DNA of 64,000 nucleotides, from the NCBI RefSeq assembly GCF_009730915.1, contig NC_052480.1, forward strand, positions 2,294,001-2,358,000, read 5' to 3'. Under the pieces are notes generated by a model. It was not told where the DNA came from and ran no database searches. It saw only the letters and a list, made by a program, of their open reading frames with translations. This stretch comes from Dioscorea cayenensis subsp. rotundata. Its lineage: Eukaryota; Streptophyta; Magnoliopsida; Dioscoreales; Dioscoreaceae. The translations under genes were made by a program, and so were the position numbers. Below are positions 24,392-35,975 of this stretch, in pieces. Within the stretch, counting starts at the first letter, position 1, and every line of letters starts with the position of its first letter.

Positions 24392-25284
24392 TAAAGTGTG
24401 CAAGTAAGTTAGCTGCTCTGGTATTTTCACAACTTCGGCATTCCATCTATACCCAGTTAGTGTGAGCCTACCTTCCAGTTTATGACTATATACATATATA
24501 ACCTTGTTGGTGTGGTGTCAAATAGTTTGCTCATAGTTGGAAGAGTAGAATAAGTGATATTTCCAGAATGTATGCAGTGTTGTTTTTGTACTCTAGCCAA
24601 GAAATAATAAATATACATTTGCCTCAAAATTGCCATGTTGATGAATGAATACCAAATATTCTTATCCAATGACTGCTCTGTTGTATTTTGAATGGAAAAT
24701 CTACTTGGAAAAAGGTGGCAGAAAAACAGCAAGGGTGGGCTCACTCTGTTTTCAGAAACTCCATGGTCTGGTAAACATTGATCACTCACTGTATTCAAAT
24801 TCCATTTGATTATTCTGGACAAATATAAGAATCCATTACTTTTTTTTCTACCCTAATTTACTGATTTCCTTTCTGCACTTCCCTGATCTGTCAAACATTG
24901 GTCTACAGTTTGTGCCTGATAATTGTTCACTGAATTCAAATTTCCATTTGCTTTTATTAGTCTTGAATGAACATATAGAAACAAATCAGGATGTGTTTGA
25001 TTAGATAGAAATTGCAGAAAAAGGAAATGAATGGAAAAAGAAGAAGAAGAAGAAATGCACATCAATTTTGCTTTTGCTTTTGCTTTGTTAATTAATGTTA
25101 CTATAAATTGAAGAGACAAAATACTGTCTCACTACCCTCATGACATTGTACTCCCTAAGACCAACATCCCCCACTGTCTAGTCTCTGTCACTTAGCAATA
25201 AATGTGTAGTTCATAATCAATGTCTTGTTCTATAAATAGTAGATGCCATTGTGCTTGTTTCTCATGTTCAAATAGAGAAGAAAG
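24392..25284. other. G6PDH 3' flank and upstream region of the small ORF
   Basis: The first part is 3'UTR-like, with an AATAATAAATAT stretch near 24604 that could serve polyadenylation. No coding frame is recognised from 24457 to 25119. A TATA box is listed at 25231. Confidence 0.5.
25231..25239 (+). promoter_or_regulatory. TATA box ahead of the 56-codon ORF
   Basis: TATAAATAG matches the plant TATA consensus and lies 54 bases before the ATG at 25285. This spacing implies a short leader. Confidence 0.55.
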
Positions 25285-25455
25285 ATGGTGTGCAAGGTTG
25301 AGGATTTCATGAAGAAAAAGAAGCAGCATGAGATTGAATTGAAGAGAAATGAATGTATGTTCAAGAGAAGAAGTTTCACTGAAGAAGAAGATGCTACTTC
25401 CTTTGCCATGCTTCTTCTTGCTTATCTTGTCTTTACTCCTCCTTTCTCTACTTAG
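25285..25455 (+). CDS. small protein of unknown function, 56 aa
   Basis: This frame was found by reading downstream of a good TATA box. It starts MVCKVEDFMKKKKQHEIELK, then has RNECMFKRRSFTEEEDA, and ends in a hydrophobic stretch (about residues 38-52, ATSFAMLLLAYLVFT) before PPFST and a stop. The basic N-terminal half and hydrophobic end could suggest a small membrane-associated or tail-anchored peptide, but I recognise no family. A (CT)n tract follows directly after the stop. Support is the promoter context and an uninterrupted frame; without expression or conservation data it remains a candidate. Confidence 0.4.
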   Translation: MVCKVEDFMKKKKQHEIELKRNECMFKRRSFTEEEDATSFAMLLLAYLVFTPPFST

Positions 25456-26550
25456 TCTCTCTCTCTCTCTCTCTCTTCTTAGTTTGTAATTTATAAACTT
25501 AATGTTTTAAATCTATTATTTGAAATTTTCTTTAGCCATTATTTGGTGATTTATGTGCCGGTGAATGATATGATATATTAAAATTTTAGTTTATTTTTCT
25601 CCACTTTGTTTGTTTCTTTCGTTAGAAACTTTCCCTACTTTCCCGCTTCTTTGGTTTATTATTTTATTTTATTTTATTTGAGTTTTGAGACCACGAAATG
25701 CTTTTTTTTTATTTAATTTGCATGGGAATGAGGAATGTTATTTGGTTAATAAATTTATTTTCTAAAAAAAATACTGGTTTTTTCTCTCAAAATGCACGAC
25801 ATCAATTTTTGAGAAGATTAGAGTGGCTGCATTTCAATTAAAAAAAAAATCAAATTATTAAATTATTTGATACAAACACCATTGTCAATGAATTATCTTC
25901 ATTTATCTATATTTCTTTTTTTTTAATATGATTTTGGTGTTTTATCCTTTCTTTTTTATAAAGAAAAAAGAATTATTGTTATTTAGTATGAAATTTGTTT
26001 GGGTAACTTGCATATTTTGATCAGATCAGCCATAATTGTGATTATTTAGTAATTAAATATATAATTTAAGTGTGAAAGTAATAGTAAGATTTTATTCAAT
26101 AAAGTTGTGGTTTATCCACATTTATTTTAAAATAAAATAATAATAATAGTAAGAGTTTATAGAATTTGATAGTATTTTTTTTTTATCAAATGAAAATACA
26201 AATTATATAAATTATTTATTTAGTATCAAAATAAGCTGTAAGACTTCATCCTGTGCTTTATATATATATATATATATATGAAAAAATTAAAAATAAAAAA
26301 ACTCTTGTGATTTTTTACTTTTGCAAAATAAAAAGAAAGATTTATTTTTTCAAATTTATGATATATCAACGGTGTTAACTTTTTTTTCATAAGTAAAATC
26401 GTTTATTCATGTAAAAATCATACATAATATAAAAAATATGATTTTGTTTGCTTTTTAAAATTGAAGTTTTTTAAATGAAATTTTGGAAAACATTAATAAA
26501 TTTATTTTAATTATGGTGTTATTTTACAAATTTTCGGTGGGCTCATCATC
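25456..26550. other. AT-rich spacer with a very short LINE remnant
   Basis: A (CT)n tract follows the small ORF. The rest is low-complexity AT-rich DNA, with a LINE 3' tail at 26096-26144 and a (TA)n tract at 26259-26278. No gene was seen. Confidence 0.6.
26096..26144 (+). mobile_element. ultra-short LINE 3'-end insertion
   Basis: The sequence caataaagttgtggtttatc continuing to cacatttat and an A-rich tail matches the 3' end of the LINE at 13824-15650. It is flanked by a 16-bp direct repeat (26080-26095 and 26145-26160, one difference). Only about 49 bp of the element were inserted. Confidence 0.7.
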
Positions 26551-28972
26551 ATGCTTAAATTTCGGTTCGTGCCCGAAGAGACAACAAAAATGAGACTTTT
26601 AGCCTCGGCTCCCGGGGGTCATTCAAATGCCGCTCAGGTGTTTGTTTATATTCCTCTGAGAACTTCTACTCCTTTTGCTTCCTCTCCAGCTCGCAATGGC
26701 GCTTCCCGGCTCCACAGACAACGCCCCACCCCTCCATGGAACCTCTCAGGTATCAAAGGCGGCAGCTTTTTTTTTATTATTTTTTTTCTGGTTGTTATGT
26801 GTCTTCTTCTTTGTTTGATGTTTTCTGAGCTGATTGGGGATCAAGTCTTGTTCTTTACTTATTTATGGTGATTAAAATGCCAGGTTTTGGAGTAATGGAC
26901 ACCTTATGAGCCTTTTTCCTTCTATTTTGATGCATTGAGAGATTACTAGTTTCCTTTTGTTTGGTTATTCATTGGGTTTTTCTGGATAACTGGTTTGCTG
27001 TTCCTTAACAGCGTCCTTAACATTTAGTGACAAGTGACAACAAAACACCTTGTTAAAGAGAAAGGGAAAATATTTTGGAAAGTGTCATGATGTGGTACAC
27101 TTTGGGGAAAAGAAGGGGATTTCAATAGGATATAAGATATTTGGGATATCAAAAATGTATTTTGAAGATTAATAGATAGTGGTAGCAAATATGCCAACAT
27201 AGTGATGCTGATTTTATTTTTCCGCAAATTTAATAGTCAAAAGTTGTTTTCTAAATGATTCTGTAGTCAGAGGAGTTTGATGGAGGAAAATGGTATTTCT
27301 ATGTTGGGTTGTATAATTTTTTCCCCCAAGGCGTTTCGTAATTGTTCATCATTGCAACTGTGTTATTAGTAAATTTTCTCCAAAAAAACTGTGTTATTAG
27401 TCAGAACTGGTGGTTATAGCAGAACAATTAAGATATTTTGAGTTTATGAATTGTCCTGTAGAGGATATTTTGATATTTTTCATGATTTTATTTTCACTAA
27501 GAGGAAACTTATTCATCACCATTTGTGAAAATTCTGTGCAAAGTTTGGCTTTTAACTTGTTACCTTGCTGAATGTTCGTCTTGTGGAGTGAATTGCTTTT
27601 TCTGATGGTAAAACTTCTAGTCATAACTGAGTTCCCTGTGAAATTTCATGAATGACTACTCAAATGAAGTGTATTTATGCATAAATAAACTTATATTGCT
27701 TACGAATTTGACAGTTTAGAATCAAATGCTTTTCTATGGCACAATGTCATTCTCATTTTCTTGCCTTACACAATTAAACACCTGTAGTTGTACACTTCCA
27801 CAAGCAAGAATAACAAGGTTGTATTTCTAATCGGTTTTAAGTTCGATAGATGCTTTACTTTTACATTAGATTGTACTTGGTTTTAGAATTACTCGTCTCT
27901 CTTGTAACACATCATTTCTTGTAGGTCATCTCTTTGAATATGCTTTGCTTATTACATCATCTTTCTTTGTTCTACCTCAATATCTGACTATTAAACAGTG
28001 CATGATCTTCGTAGGAGAAGCCGACCAATTTCAAGCAACAGCCGATCTTTCATCCCAATGTCACGGACCTGTTCTCCTCGCACCGGTTTCCTACCATCAA
28101 GAAAAAATCATGAAGGCTACATTCCCCAATCTTGCACTGCTGCCTCATCCTTGTCCCCTTCATCACCACCACAACTACCACTACTTTTACAATCCCGATC
28201 TCCAGTGGTATCTGCCCACCTCACCCCTCACGACGCACCGCAGCGCTCAGAAGAGTGGTTTGCTCTTCGCAAAGACAAACTGACTACAAGCACCTTCAGC
28301 ACCGCGCTTGGCTTCTGGAAGGGTAACCGGAGGTCAGAGCTGTGGCACCAGAAAGTGTTCATCCCGGATGAAATAGTGTTTGAGGCAGCTGCCAAGGCCG
28401 CCATGGACTGGGGTGTGTCCCGAGAGCCGGCAGCAATTGAACAGTACAAGGCCATCACTGGCAGGGAAGTTGGCTCACTAGGCTTTGCAATTCATGCAGA
28501 AGCTCGCTATGGGTGGCTTGGAGCCTCGCCTGATGGTCTCATTGGTTTACATCCCGATGCCGGTATTCTAGAGGTGAAATGTCCATATAACAAAGGTAAA
28601 CCCGAGCTCGCGCTCCCTTGGCAGGTAATGCCATACTATTACATGCCACAGGTGCAGGGGCAAATGGAGATCATGGACAGAGATTGGGTAGACTTGTACT
28701 GTTGGACACCGAATGGAAGCGCACTCTTTCGGGTATTGAGGGATCGGAGTTATTGGGAACTGATGCATGGGATCCTTCGCGACTTCTGGTGGAACAATGT
28801 GGTGCCGGCGAGAGAAGCTGTGCTAATGGGGCGGGAAGACGAGGCTAAGGTCTACGAACCTAAACCAAAACATGGGTTGACAGGGTTCATCATTGGCAGG
28901 AGCAGGAAACTGGCGGCCGAGGCCAGGTTGTTGTGCAGGGACATTGGTGGTCATCTGGAATTCTTCCAGTGA
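26551..28972 (+). CDS. YqaJ/lambda-exonuclease-type PD-(D/E)XK nuclease
   Basis: This is a plant member of the phage-type alkaline exonuclease (YqaJ) family in the PD-(D/E)XK fold. Two exons fit in phase: 26551 (or ATG 26590) to 26749, and 27999 to 28972, separated by a 1,249-base intron; the longer start gives 390 residues. The nuclease domain begins near residue 147 (PQRSEEWFALRKDKLTTSTF). Candidate metal and catalytic residues are Asp245 in SPDGLIG, and Glu258 and Lys260 in ILEVKCPY. A conserved-looking GVSREPAAIEQY precedes them, and VQGQMEI follows. The first about 140 residues are Ser/Arg/Pro-rich and low in acidic residues, which could be an organelle targeting peptide. I recall Arabidopsis At1g67660 and At1g13810 as relatives. 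The ATG at 26696 (MALPGSTD) is out of phase with exon 2 and is not the start under this splicing. The biological substrate is unknown to me. Confidence 0.85.
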
Positions 28973-30418
28973 TGTTGAAATTTATGTGCAGTGAAGTTTG
29001 TGTTGCATCAACATCAGATTAATGCATGAAATGGGGGAGGAAATTCACATTGTCATTTGTATAACTGTACAAGTCATAGAATGATAATTCAATATTCAAA
29101 TTTGTATGGAACCTCTTTCTCAGTTGATTTTTACCTTCAGAACACAAATTCTGGCCTCAAGCGTTTGTTATCATTTGTACAAATACTGGAATGCTAACAT
29201 ATCAGTAAAATTTGTCCAGAATTGATGTCTCAGCTATTTTGACTTCCAGAATACAAATTTCTGACTCCATTTGAATGACAATTTCACATAAATTCTGAAT
29301 CTGCCAAAATATTATAAGCAGATGCAGAAAAAACAAAAAGAAAAGAAAATGAAATAGTACAGCTCAGTGCACCACATCCAGCTGATAATCAAAATGCTCA
29401 TTTATTCAAACGGTGAAAATAATGTCTTGCATAAAAACACGACGGAAAGAACATAGTGAGTAGATGAAACAAATAGTCAGGTTTTAACTGTATTATTGGT
29501 AAATGTAGCCATACGCATATGAGCTACAAAGATATCAAAAGAACAGACACTCTCCAGATTTTCCAAATCCAATTAACTTTGAATAATTCATCCAAGAAAA
29601 GCAAAGGCATTCGAAGTCGATTGGCTGAAACCTTCTGATGCATCCAACAAATGAACCACAAAAAGTAGTGCAATAGCATCAGATTCGCTCCCCGGCTATT
29701 TAGAAAATAAAAACAGATGCGCCAATTGTCAAACCAAAACCTACACCAGGTTTTCAGCTTTCTTCCTCTCTTGTTACTAAAAACAAAACAAAAGAGCAAA
29801 CTGGAACTTCACGGAACTGCAAGCACATTCATCAGAACCAGTCTGGTGACTTCATCTGCAATCTTGAGGTAGGCAACAAATGTTTTGCAAATCTACAAAA
29901 AGGTGCGAGGTGCATTAGAGGTACAGTGTCAAGGTTATTAAATGTCATACTTATTCTAAATATGAAGTTCAGGGAAGCAAAATAGATTAGAAAGTTACGA
30001 ACCTCATTAGCAACCTTACTCAGATTGCAGGCAAAAATAAGAATAGGAGTAAACTTTGGTTCACAATCTATCCACCAAACACAGTCCAGATCTGATTCTT
30101 TGACGAGTACCAGAGCAACATGAAATGGCTTCTCCCCTAATGATTTTCCCTTCAATTCTTCTTTTAGGCTGATTTTCTGTTTTTCTTTTTTCCACATTTT
30201 TTTTTAGCTTTTCTGATTTTATAAACTGACAAGGCACAATAGACAAAGATGATACGGCAGATCTCAGAGAAACTGTAAACAAGGGTGATTTCTGGCCTCC
30301 CTCACGATACTCAAAGGCCAAGACGGATGCATCAACCTAATTAACAGCACGACATGGAACACAGCGAGATATCTACACAGAATATGCTTCTTAGAGCTAA
30401 CCTCCTCCGCTGGTTGTA
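28973..30418. other. spacer between convergent genes; possible extra exons or 3'UTR
   Basis: The stretch 29050-29270 holds two diverged direct repeats of roughly 110 bp (ctttctcagttgatttttac/ctcagctattttgacttcc type). From 30340 down to 29826 on the minus strand there are splice-like borders and two short open segments of unknown identity, which may be spliced 3'UTR of the F-box gene or an unrecognised locus. Confidence 0.4.
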
Positions 30419-32474
30419 TCAAGCTGCCGGGGTGGGTGTTTCCTTCCAACAGCTAGAACATAAATTTTCCAACAAGAATGTCTCTTCATACTCACAATTC
30501 TTGATGCACCTACCACACTGGATGCACCTTGCAATGCAAATATCACAAGCCCTACACTCCTCAGGCTTTTCTTGGCAACCTTCAGAGGGGCAGTCAAAAA
30601 CAAGCTTCAACTTTTGACACAGTGAGCACATCTCAATATCCAAAGGACGGTCATCATCAAAAGCCAGAGAGTGAGGACCATGGTGATATAAACGTGGCTT
30701 GCGAGCATTGGACTGCTCAAGTCTGTCAACTCCTAATAATAATTTCAGCTCATCATAATTTTCCGATGTCACTCCAAACAGCTTCCCGAGCCTTAGGTGG
30801 GTAATCCCTAGCATTGCTGAAGACTTGAGAGCCTTCAGATTGTTAATAAGTCCTTCAAGACTTAATCTCACACATCCAGGAATCCTGAGCTGCAAGAGCC
30901 AGAATGTATATGATCATAAACAGTTGTAATCAAATAGCTATATTAAACAACAAGTCACATCAACACCATATCAAACTAACAGAGAGTCTTTTTAATGATA
31001 ACAATGTAGAAATCTATACACAAAGTCGTCACACCTTACATCTTAACACAAGTCTTGTAGCCATTTATTTTTCTCCGGTCTTCAAGGTTCAGCCCAAAAG
31101 AATTTTAGCATATTTTGCCCAAATTGATTGAGAAAATTGCAACTAAATTTCTTTTCATGCCAGTGTCTGCTTGTTGAGTTGGATAGAAAAGAAAGAATAA
31201 TGGAACTTTATCACTTAAAAGCACCAGTAAATATAGGCCACATCTCTTTGGATGAGGAAACAGCTCTATTAGTAGTGACCCAACACTAAAGATACTATGA
31301 TATAGTCCACCTTCATATAATTCAATCTATCACATTCATCAAATGAGTTAATACATTCACATCTTAACATTTATATAAGAGAAATTTGTGATTTTCAAAT
31401 CAAGATTGTCAACAAATTTGGCAAGTAACAAAATCAGCAGAAACAATAATCAAGAAATAGTTTCTCCACAGCCCGATCAGCATCATACGGTTAAATGGGC
31501 AAGCATAAGAAGGCACAAAGAATTACACCACTTTGCTACTTGTTATATATGAATAACACATTGGTATAAATAACAATATGAAAAAATTTTAGTGCACTAA
31601 GAAAGGATAGCATGATATCCAAACAATATAGATAGAAAGAAAAAAAGAGGCATTACTACCAAGGAGCAAACCATATGCAATAAAGGTGTTGCAAGGGTAC
31701 CTTTTTAAGCCTTGGGTTGGTCTCAAGCACATGCTTCAGACCGTCATCTGTGATGTGCATACACCCTACCAGACTCAAGTAATGTAAATTTCCTTGGGCA
31801 CGACTTGTCAAGCGAAAGAGATCATCATCTGTCATCCTCTCACTCAAAGGTGACTCTATGTGGATACATCTCCACAAAAGAGAATCACTTTGAACAGTGT
31901 TCCTGAGAGACCTGCACACCATCTCAACAGAAAGGAGATCGCGAACACCCAAATAAGCCAGTGAGTACATCAAAGCATCATGTGGATAATCCTCTTCACC
32001 ACTATCACATGCTTCTTCCATCTGGTTAGGATTTGAGGACTCCCCTCTGTCAACAGCTTGAATAAAACCCCAATCTTGAGCTTCACTCCCAAAATCAGAT
32101 AGAGTTCCAGCATTAAACTGCGACTCATATAAAGGTAGCCAACCACCATAGCCATAATCACTAAAGCTTGAGACCAAATAATCACCACCAAAGCCATAAT
32201 CATCAAGACTAATGCCATGATCTCTGATCCACCAACTTGCAAGAGCGGCTGTAAAAGTGGTGTTGAGATTCATCCCAAAGGGATCAGATGGCAGGAGGTC
32301 GATAGGATCAAGATGACTGAAATCATGGCCTTGTTCTCTATCCCCTCCATGATTAAAATCCCAATTCAATAAACATGGACTCCATGAGCCTCCAGAGCTC
32401 CTATTTCCCATTGATGAGAACTCATCATTGAGGTGGCTTGACACTGGGAATATTGAACAAGATGAAAAGTCCAT
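30419..32474 (-). CDS. F-box protein, SKIP14-like
   Basis: This is probably the substrate-recognition subunit of an SCF ubiquitin ligase. Two exons join in phase: 32474-31701 (258 codons) and 30889-30419 (156 codons and stop), for 414 residues. The true start is ATG at 32474 (MDFSSCSIFPVSS); an in-frame upstream GTG is not a start. The N-terminal third is acidic and Gly/Tyr/Ser-rich. The F-box lies at about 162-206 (DYPHDALMYSLAYLGVRDLL, VCRSLRN). Leu-rich-repeat-like segments follow (NLHYLSLVGCMHITDDGL, LKKLRIPGCVRLSLEGL). The C-terminus is Cys-rich with CxxC pairs (CSLCQKLK, CRACDICIARCIQCGRC, CSSCWKE), possibly zinc-binding. The order matches my memory of SKIP14. The leader extends toward about 33120 and carries a telo-box-like AAACCCTA. 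Confidence 0.86.
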
Positions 32475-35451
32475 GGCCAAAGGGCCGTCTAATCCTGCCA
32501 CTAAACCTAAAAAAACCTAACCCTAAAAAGGGATTTTTTTCTTTTTTGTGGAGAAGAGATCAAGTTTGTTCCTGTCAAACAGATCAAAACACTAGAGCAT
32601 AATCTTCTTTCTTTTTTATATTTTTCACCTGGAATCTAAACTAGACAATCAATCTCTCTAAGGACTCCACAAGAAAACCCTCGATGTATCATACCAAACA
32701 AGACCAACACCAAAAAATTCGCAGTCTTTTGGTAAATTCCAATAAGAAGTTAATAGCAAGATCTAAAAACAATAACTTTATACGATTCCACAAATTCCCC
32801 CTTTTTTTTTTAGTTCAAACAAATAAAAAAACCAGCAATCCCCAAATCCTATTCCGATCCGAAAACCTAAGTGTCGATCCAATCCAAGATATACAACCTA
32901 CCAAATTCCTAAATCATGATATCCAAAGAAAAACCTGAATTTCTAGATAATCCCAACCAGATTCCACAAATCTAAAATACAAAAGGTAGGAAAAAGACAC
33001 GAAGAAGATAAAAATCGACCTTTTCTCAAGGGAAAAGCCACCGATTTGGTTCAGATAAGAGAGGGCGAGCTCCGGAGTCCAAAGAGAAAACCCTAGACTT
33101 TGGGGCGGAGATGGAGATGATCCCAACTTCTTCGATCGTATAAGAGAGAAAGAAAAGGGATCAAACTATAATTTGTTAAAAATAGAAGGGCTTTATTGTG
33201 ATTAATGGGCTACCGAATGATCCGGTTGGGTTCGTACAGGTGTCGGTCATCAAGTTGATTCCCAATTTGTTCCTTCAAGTCTCATATCAGGAATTATTCA
33301 CTTCATAAATTTAATTACATTTATTTCAAAATTAAAATAAGTCAATATATTGATTGAGATTATAAAAGAAAATTGAGATATGGTTAATAAATTAACAAAG
33401 AATATTTATTTAAATTTCTAAATTTAGTGAAATTACAAAAATACCCTCCACAATTATTTTATAAAATTCAAATTTATCTATTAGTTCACCATTCCACTTG
33501 ATTATTTTAAAATTTTGTATTCTCTGTAGAGAATAAGTAAAAAAAAATTATGATACCGATAATCATTGCTATACATTGCGAGTTTAGAGCTCGCACTCAA
33601 AACTCTTCAAACCCAATATTAAGTGAAGTAAGCTGGATTATGTCCCCCGGTTTTTATATATATAGATATAATTTTTTTTAAGAATACTTGGAAGGAAATG
33701 TAAAAAATAGTGAAGAAAAAACTTTATATATTTATATTAAAAAAACTTTAATTTTCACAGATAATACTTCTGAGGGTGCATGTGTAATTTCATATTTTTA
33801 TAAATTTATATGCATAAAAATTCGTAATTTTTTAAGGTGAATTTGGGGGAGAAATTTCTTTTGACGTTGAAAATTGAATTTTGGGGGAGACTTGGGAACA
33901 AAGTTTTGATGATGTATTGGTCTAATTTGACGGCCAAAGTTAAGAATTGATAAATTTTATTATTTATTTAGATATTTCTTTAGTATTGACGTAAGCAGTG
34001 ATAAAAATGTAAAACATTGATTTTTGTTGAATATTTATTGTTTTAATTTTATTTAAAAAAAAAAAAATATATAAAATTATGATATTGGGCAATGAAAGAC
34101 TGCCATATATGATATACCTTGATTGTGTGAAATTAATAAGAATGGGTATTAAACTTTTTAATCATTGATTAGTTGGCAAAAATGATATGCTATTGAGTCT
34201 TAACCATGATGTAAATCTTTGTTATCCAATGCATTACCTGCAAGATGGAAGTTAATCGGGGGTTAAAAAAATAATAATTATTTTTTAAAATTATAAATAT
34301 CTGATCACTAACACCATCCATTTTTTTTAATAAAAAATATTGTAATTTAAAATTATTCTTTATGCCACTGGAACACTGTTGCTTTTTGGAATTTTACCTC
34401 CATTTTCATTTTTTGGAAAAATTTAAAAAAGAAAATCATGTGATGTCTCTCGTTAGGGAAAAAAAAACAGTGGTTAACAAGTTATTAATAGTGTTAACTC
34501 ACAGAGATAAAATCGTAGTTTTATTTAGAAGCTTATGTCATTAAAAAATATATATTTTTAAAAAATATATTAATCTCTCAAAAAATTTCAATAAAAAAAA
34601 ATTAATTCTAAAAACTAAACATAATTTGCTTAGCGATAAATTAACAATTACAGGTTAACATCAGTTTATTAACAATTTTTCCCCTTTTTTTCTAGTTGGA
34701 AAAACACATAATATAAAAAAATTGTCCCTATTTTGCAAAATTAAAAAACCATAAGTTATTTTTTTCTAATTAATTTTAATAAATTTTGTGGTCTTCACTC
34801 ACCTTAGTTTTGTCTGTTTTGATTTTTTTTTCCTCCCTTATTTTGTTCTATTATAATTGTTTTTATTGCTCTCAATAAATTTGTGAGTGAGTCTATTTTC
34901 ATTTAAAATAAATTATAATTTAGAATTGCAATAATAAAAAAAAATATTATAACAAAACGGTAAAAAATAAAAGAAAAAAATAGACAGAGTGGAAGAAGAC
35001 CAAGAGATATTTCAAACTTTTGTGCACTGCTTCCCAAATGGTTTGTCTACATTTTGTAATAATAAAAAAAAAAAAGTTTAAGCAAAATTTTATAAATTAT
35101 CAAATTACAAATCCACATGGCCAAAAGTTCAATAATTCATAAATCAAATAAATAAATAAACAATAAATAAAACATGCCCAACTATAGATAAATAAATTGG
35201 ATTTTGGTTGCATATATATATTCTCCCATCTTGAAGTCAACTAAAAAAATTTAAAAAAATAAAATAAAAATAACTCTCAAAGCCTCTTTATACACATTCA
35301 AAAAATAAAAAAGAGCAATAAATTATTTTTTAATCCGAAATGTATATAAAAAAATAATAGTATTCCATAAAAATATAAAACAACCCTCAATTAAAAAGAA
35401 AAAAACAACTCGACTATTATTATATACAAACGGATTATTTTTTTATTTTTT

Positions 35452-35536
<85 letters not shown>

Positions 35537-35975
35537 TTAATAACACTCTATATACAAACCCTTAAATAATGAATTCCAATTCTACTATTATTATGCATAG
35601 ATGGATTTTTTTTTAATCCAGAAAATATATAAACAAATAATAACATTACATAAAAAAATATAAAAAATCCTTAATTTAGAAAAAATAAAATACCAACTCT
35701 ACTATAAATATATTTATTTTTATTTATGTTGGTAAATTATGCAATTTTTTAAGAATAATAAAATTTAAATAATTAACCAAAATAAATAAATAAATAAATA
35801 AATAAAAAGGTGCCCCCAAAGCTCTGTCTTTGCTATGAGTCACTGCCTGTGAGACTTCACTCCAAAAATCCCTCCTTTTTTTCTCTTTTCCATCCCCAAA
35901 CCCTCATCATCCATGGCATCTCCTCCTCCTCATCATCCTCCTCATCTCCCCTCGAAATCCCTCGCCTTCTAGATC
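32475..35975. other. F-box leader, then a long AT-rich spacer
   Basis: From 32475 to about 33130 the sequence looks like leader and promoter of the F-box gene, with a telo-box at 33088-33095 and a likely leader intron. From 33200 to 35800 it is extremely AT-rich, holding a degenerate direct repeat (35320-35420 against 35608-35710) around a long (TA)n tract. The last 150 bases are the pyrimidine-rich leader of the trihelix gene. No gene was found. Confidence 0.6.
35455..35533. repeat. long (TA)n microsatellite
   Basis: Close to 79 bases of nearly uninterrupted TA repeat, the longest such tract in the window. Confidence 0.95.

Noticed and set aside
26000-29000. YqaJ-type gene as phage or bacterial contamination
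   Set aside because: The frame is built from two exons with GT/AG borders and sits in plant-like AT-rich DNA between plant genes.
32475-32501. F-box protein starting at the upstream GTG (MAGLDGPLA...)
   Set aside because: Non-ATG start; an in-frame ATG lies 27 bases downstream.
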